Source of the DNA: Polynucleobacter parvulilacunae
GTDB lineage: Bacteria; Pseudomonadota; Gammaproteobacteria; Burkholderiales; Burkholderiaceae
Direction: 5' to 3'
Assembly: GCF_018881715.1 (NCBI RefSeq)
Contig: NZ_JACVPW010000001.1
Coordinates: 459,337 to 523,336 of the forward strand
DNA: 64,000 nucleotides
Shown here in pieces: positions 63,578 through 64,000 of the stretch. A program made the translations under genes and the position numbers. How positions within the stretch are numbered: the stretch's first letter is position 1; the number at the start of each line of letters is the position of its first letter. Below the pieces are notes generated by a model. The model worked only from the letters and a program-made list of their open reading frames with translations. It did not search any database and was not told the origin of the DNA.

Positions 63578-64000
63578 ATGGCTGATTTAGCCACTATTGC
63601 ACGTCCTTATGCGGAGGCGCTTTTTCAAAGCGTCAAGCCGGCTGAGCTCGCTGGATGTTTGGAGCAATTAAGCGAATTGGCACAGCTTGCTGCTTTGCCA
63701 GAAGTTGCTGCTTTATCAAACAACCCAAAAGTATCCGCAGATGATTTGAGCAAGCTACTTTCTGGCATTGTGAAAACCAAGCTCGATCCTAAAGTGGCTA
63801 GCTTTTTAAATCTCGTGAATCAAAGCCACCGCTTAGCGGCCGTTCCTGAAATTGCGAATCAATTTGAAGCAATGAAGAACAAGAGCGAAGGCGCAGCAGA
63901 AGTAAACATTACCAGCGCATTCCCTTTAGAGGGTTCTGCGTTAAATGATTTGTTGTCAAGTTTGAAGAAGCGCTTTGGGGGTAAAGAATTGCGCCCAACT
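63578..64000 (+). CDS. atpH: ATP synthase subunit delta (partial)
   Basis: 141 codons from ATG 63,578 to the window end, opening MADLATIARPYAEALFQSVK, the standard delta start (IARPYAxALF). Helical N-terminal domain (ALSNNPKVSADDLSKLLSG) and the beginning of the C-terminal part (VNITSAFPLEGSALNDLLSS). The last 35-40 residues lie outside the window. Confidence 0.95.
   Translation, partial: MADLATIARPYAEALFQSVKPAELAGCLEQLSELAQLAALPEVAALSNNPKVSADDLSKLLSGIVKTKLDPKVASFLNLVNQSHRLAAVPEIANQFEAMKNKSEGAAEVNITSAFPLEGSALNDLLSSLKKRFGGKELRPT

Overview
The window looks like the replication-origin region of a small, moderately AT-rich betaproteobacterium of the Burkholderiaceae, most like Polynucleobacter. 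This rests on gene order (yidC-yidD-rnpA-rpmH / dnaA-dnaN-gyrB, then mnmG-rsmG-parA-parB-atpIBEFH, with ntrYX-rsmB-htpX-fmt-def-dprA on the other side), on the character of the proteins and on base composition. It is an inference from recognition, not from a database search.

Region 1 (1-8.6 kb) holds mixed accessory and housekeeping genes: small lipoproteins, an EamA exporter, MOSC, GNAT and histidine-phosphatase proteins, a MipA-like outer-membrane protein, a TSUP permease, MAPEG, a HAD dehalogenase, a TPR protein and a tautomerase. At 4.77-4.95 kb lies a complete tandem glycine riboswitch with its own promoter. The only gene after it is a 63-residue unknown, not gcvT or a glycine transporter.

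Region 2 (8.6-13.9 kb) is a run of short, mostly one-gene segments (patatin-like lipase, DUF3147, DUF1275/YoaK, DUF3106-like protein, then a zinc-ribbon/lipoprotein/Pal group). They are separated by same-orientation repeats made of a decayed tRNA 3' end plus its rho-independent terminator. The intact parent sequence is the tRNA-Phe gene at 13.8 kb, so the run resembles a cassette array built up beside a tRNA gene.

Region 3 (13,831-27,194) is an integrated element of about 13.4 kb, bounded by a perfect 55-bp direct repeat of the tRNA-Phe 5' half and its -10 box. It carries a tyrosine integrase next to the right end. Its cargo is a KimA-like potassium transporter with a KdpDE-type two-component system, a porin behind two Fur-box-like palindromes, a second very short tyrosine recombinase, a DUF6641 protein behind heptamer direct repeats, and several unknowns. 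Three related long palindromes divide it into modules.

Region 4 (27.3-45 kb) is core chromosome read mostly leftward: ntrX/ntrY-like genes, DUF4390, rsmB, htpX, fmt and def; rightward dprA (short form) and topB; then mnmC2-like, pckG, mnmE, yidC, yidD, rnpA and rpmH.

Region 5 (45-64 kb) reads rightward: dnaA, oriC (DnaA boxes plus a DnaA-trio-like tract), dnaN, gyrB, a SET-domain protein, DUF3717, a branched-chain amino-acid type ABC transporter (ATPases, binding protein, two permeases), a TSUP permease, a parS site, mnmG (with a second parS inside), rsmG, parA, parB and the start of the ATP synthase operon, cut by the window end inside atpH. Together regions 4 and 5 form the replication, segregation and membrane-insertion core around the origin; regions 2 and 3 are the accessory DNA.
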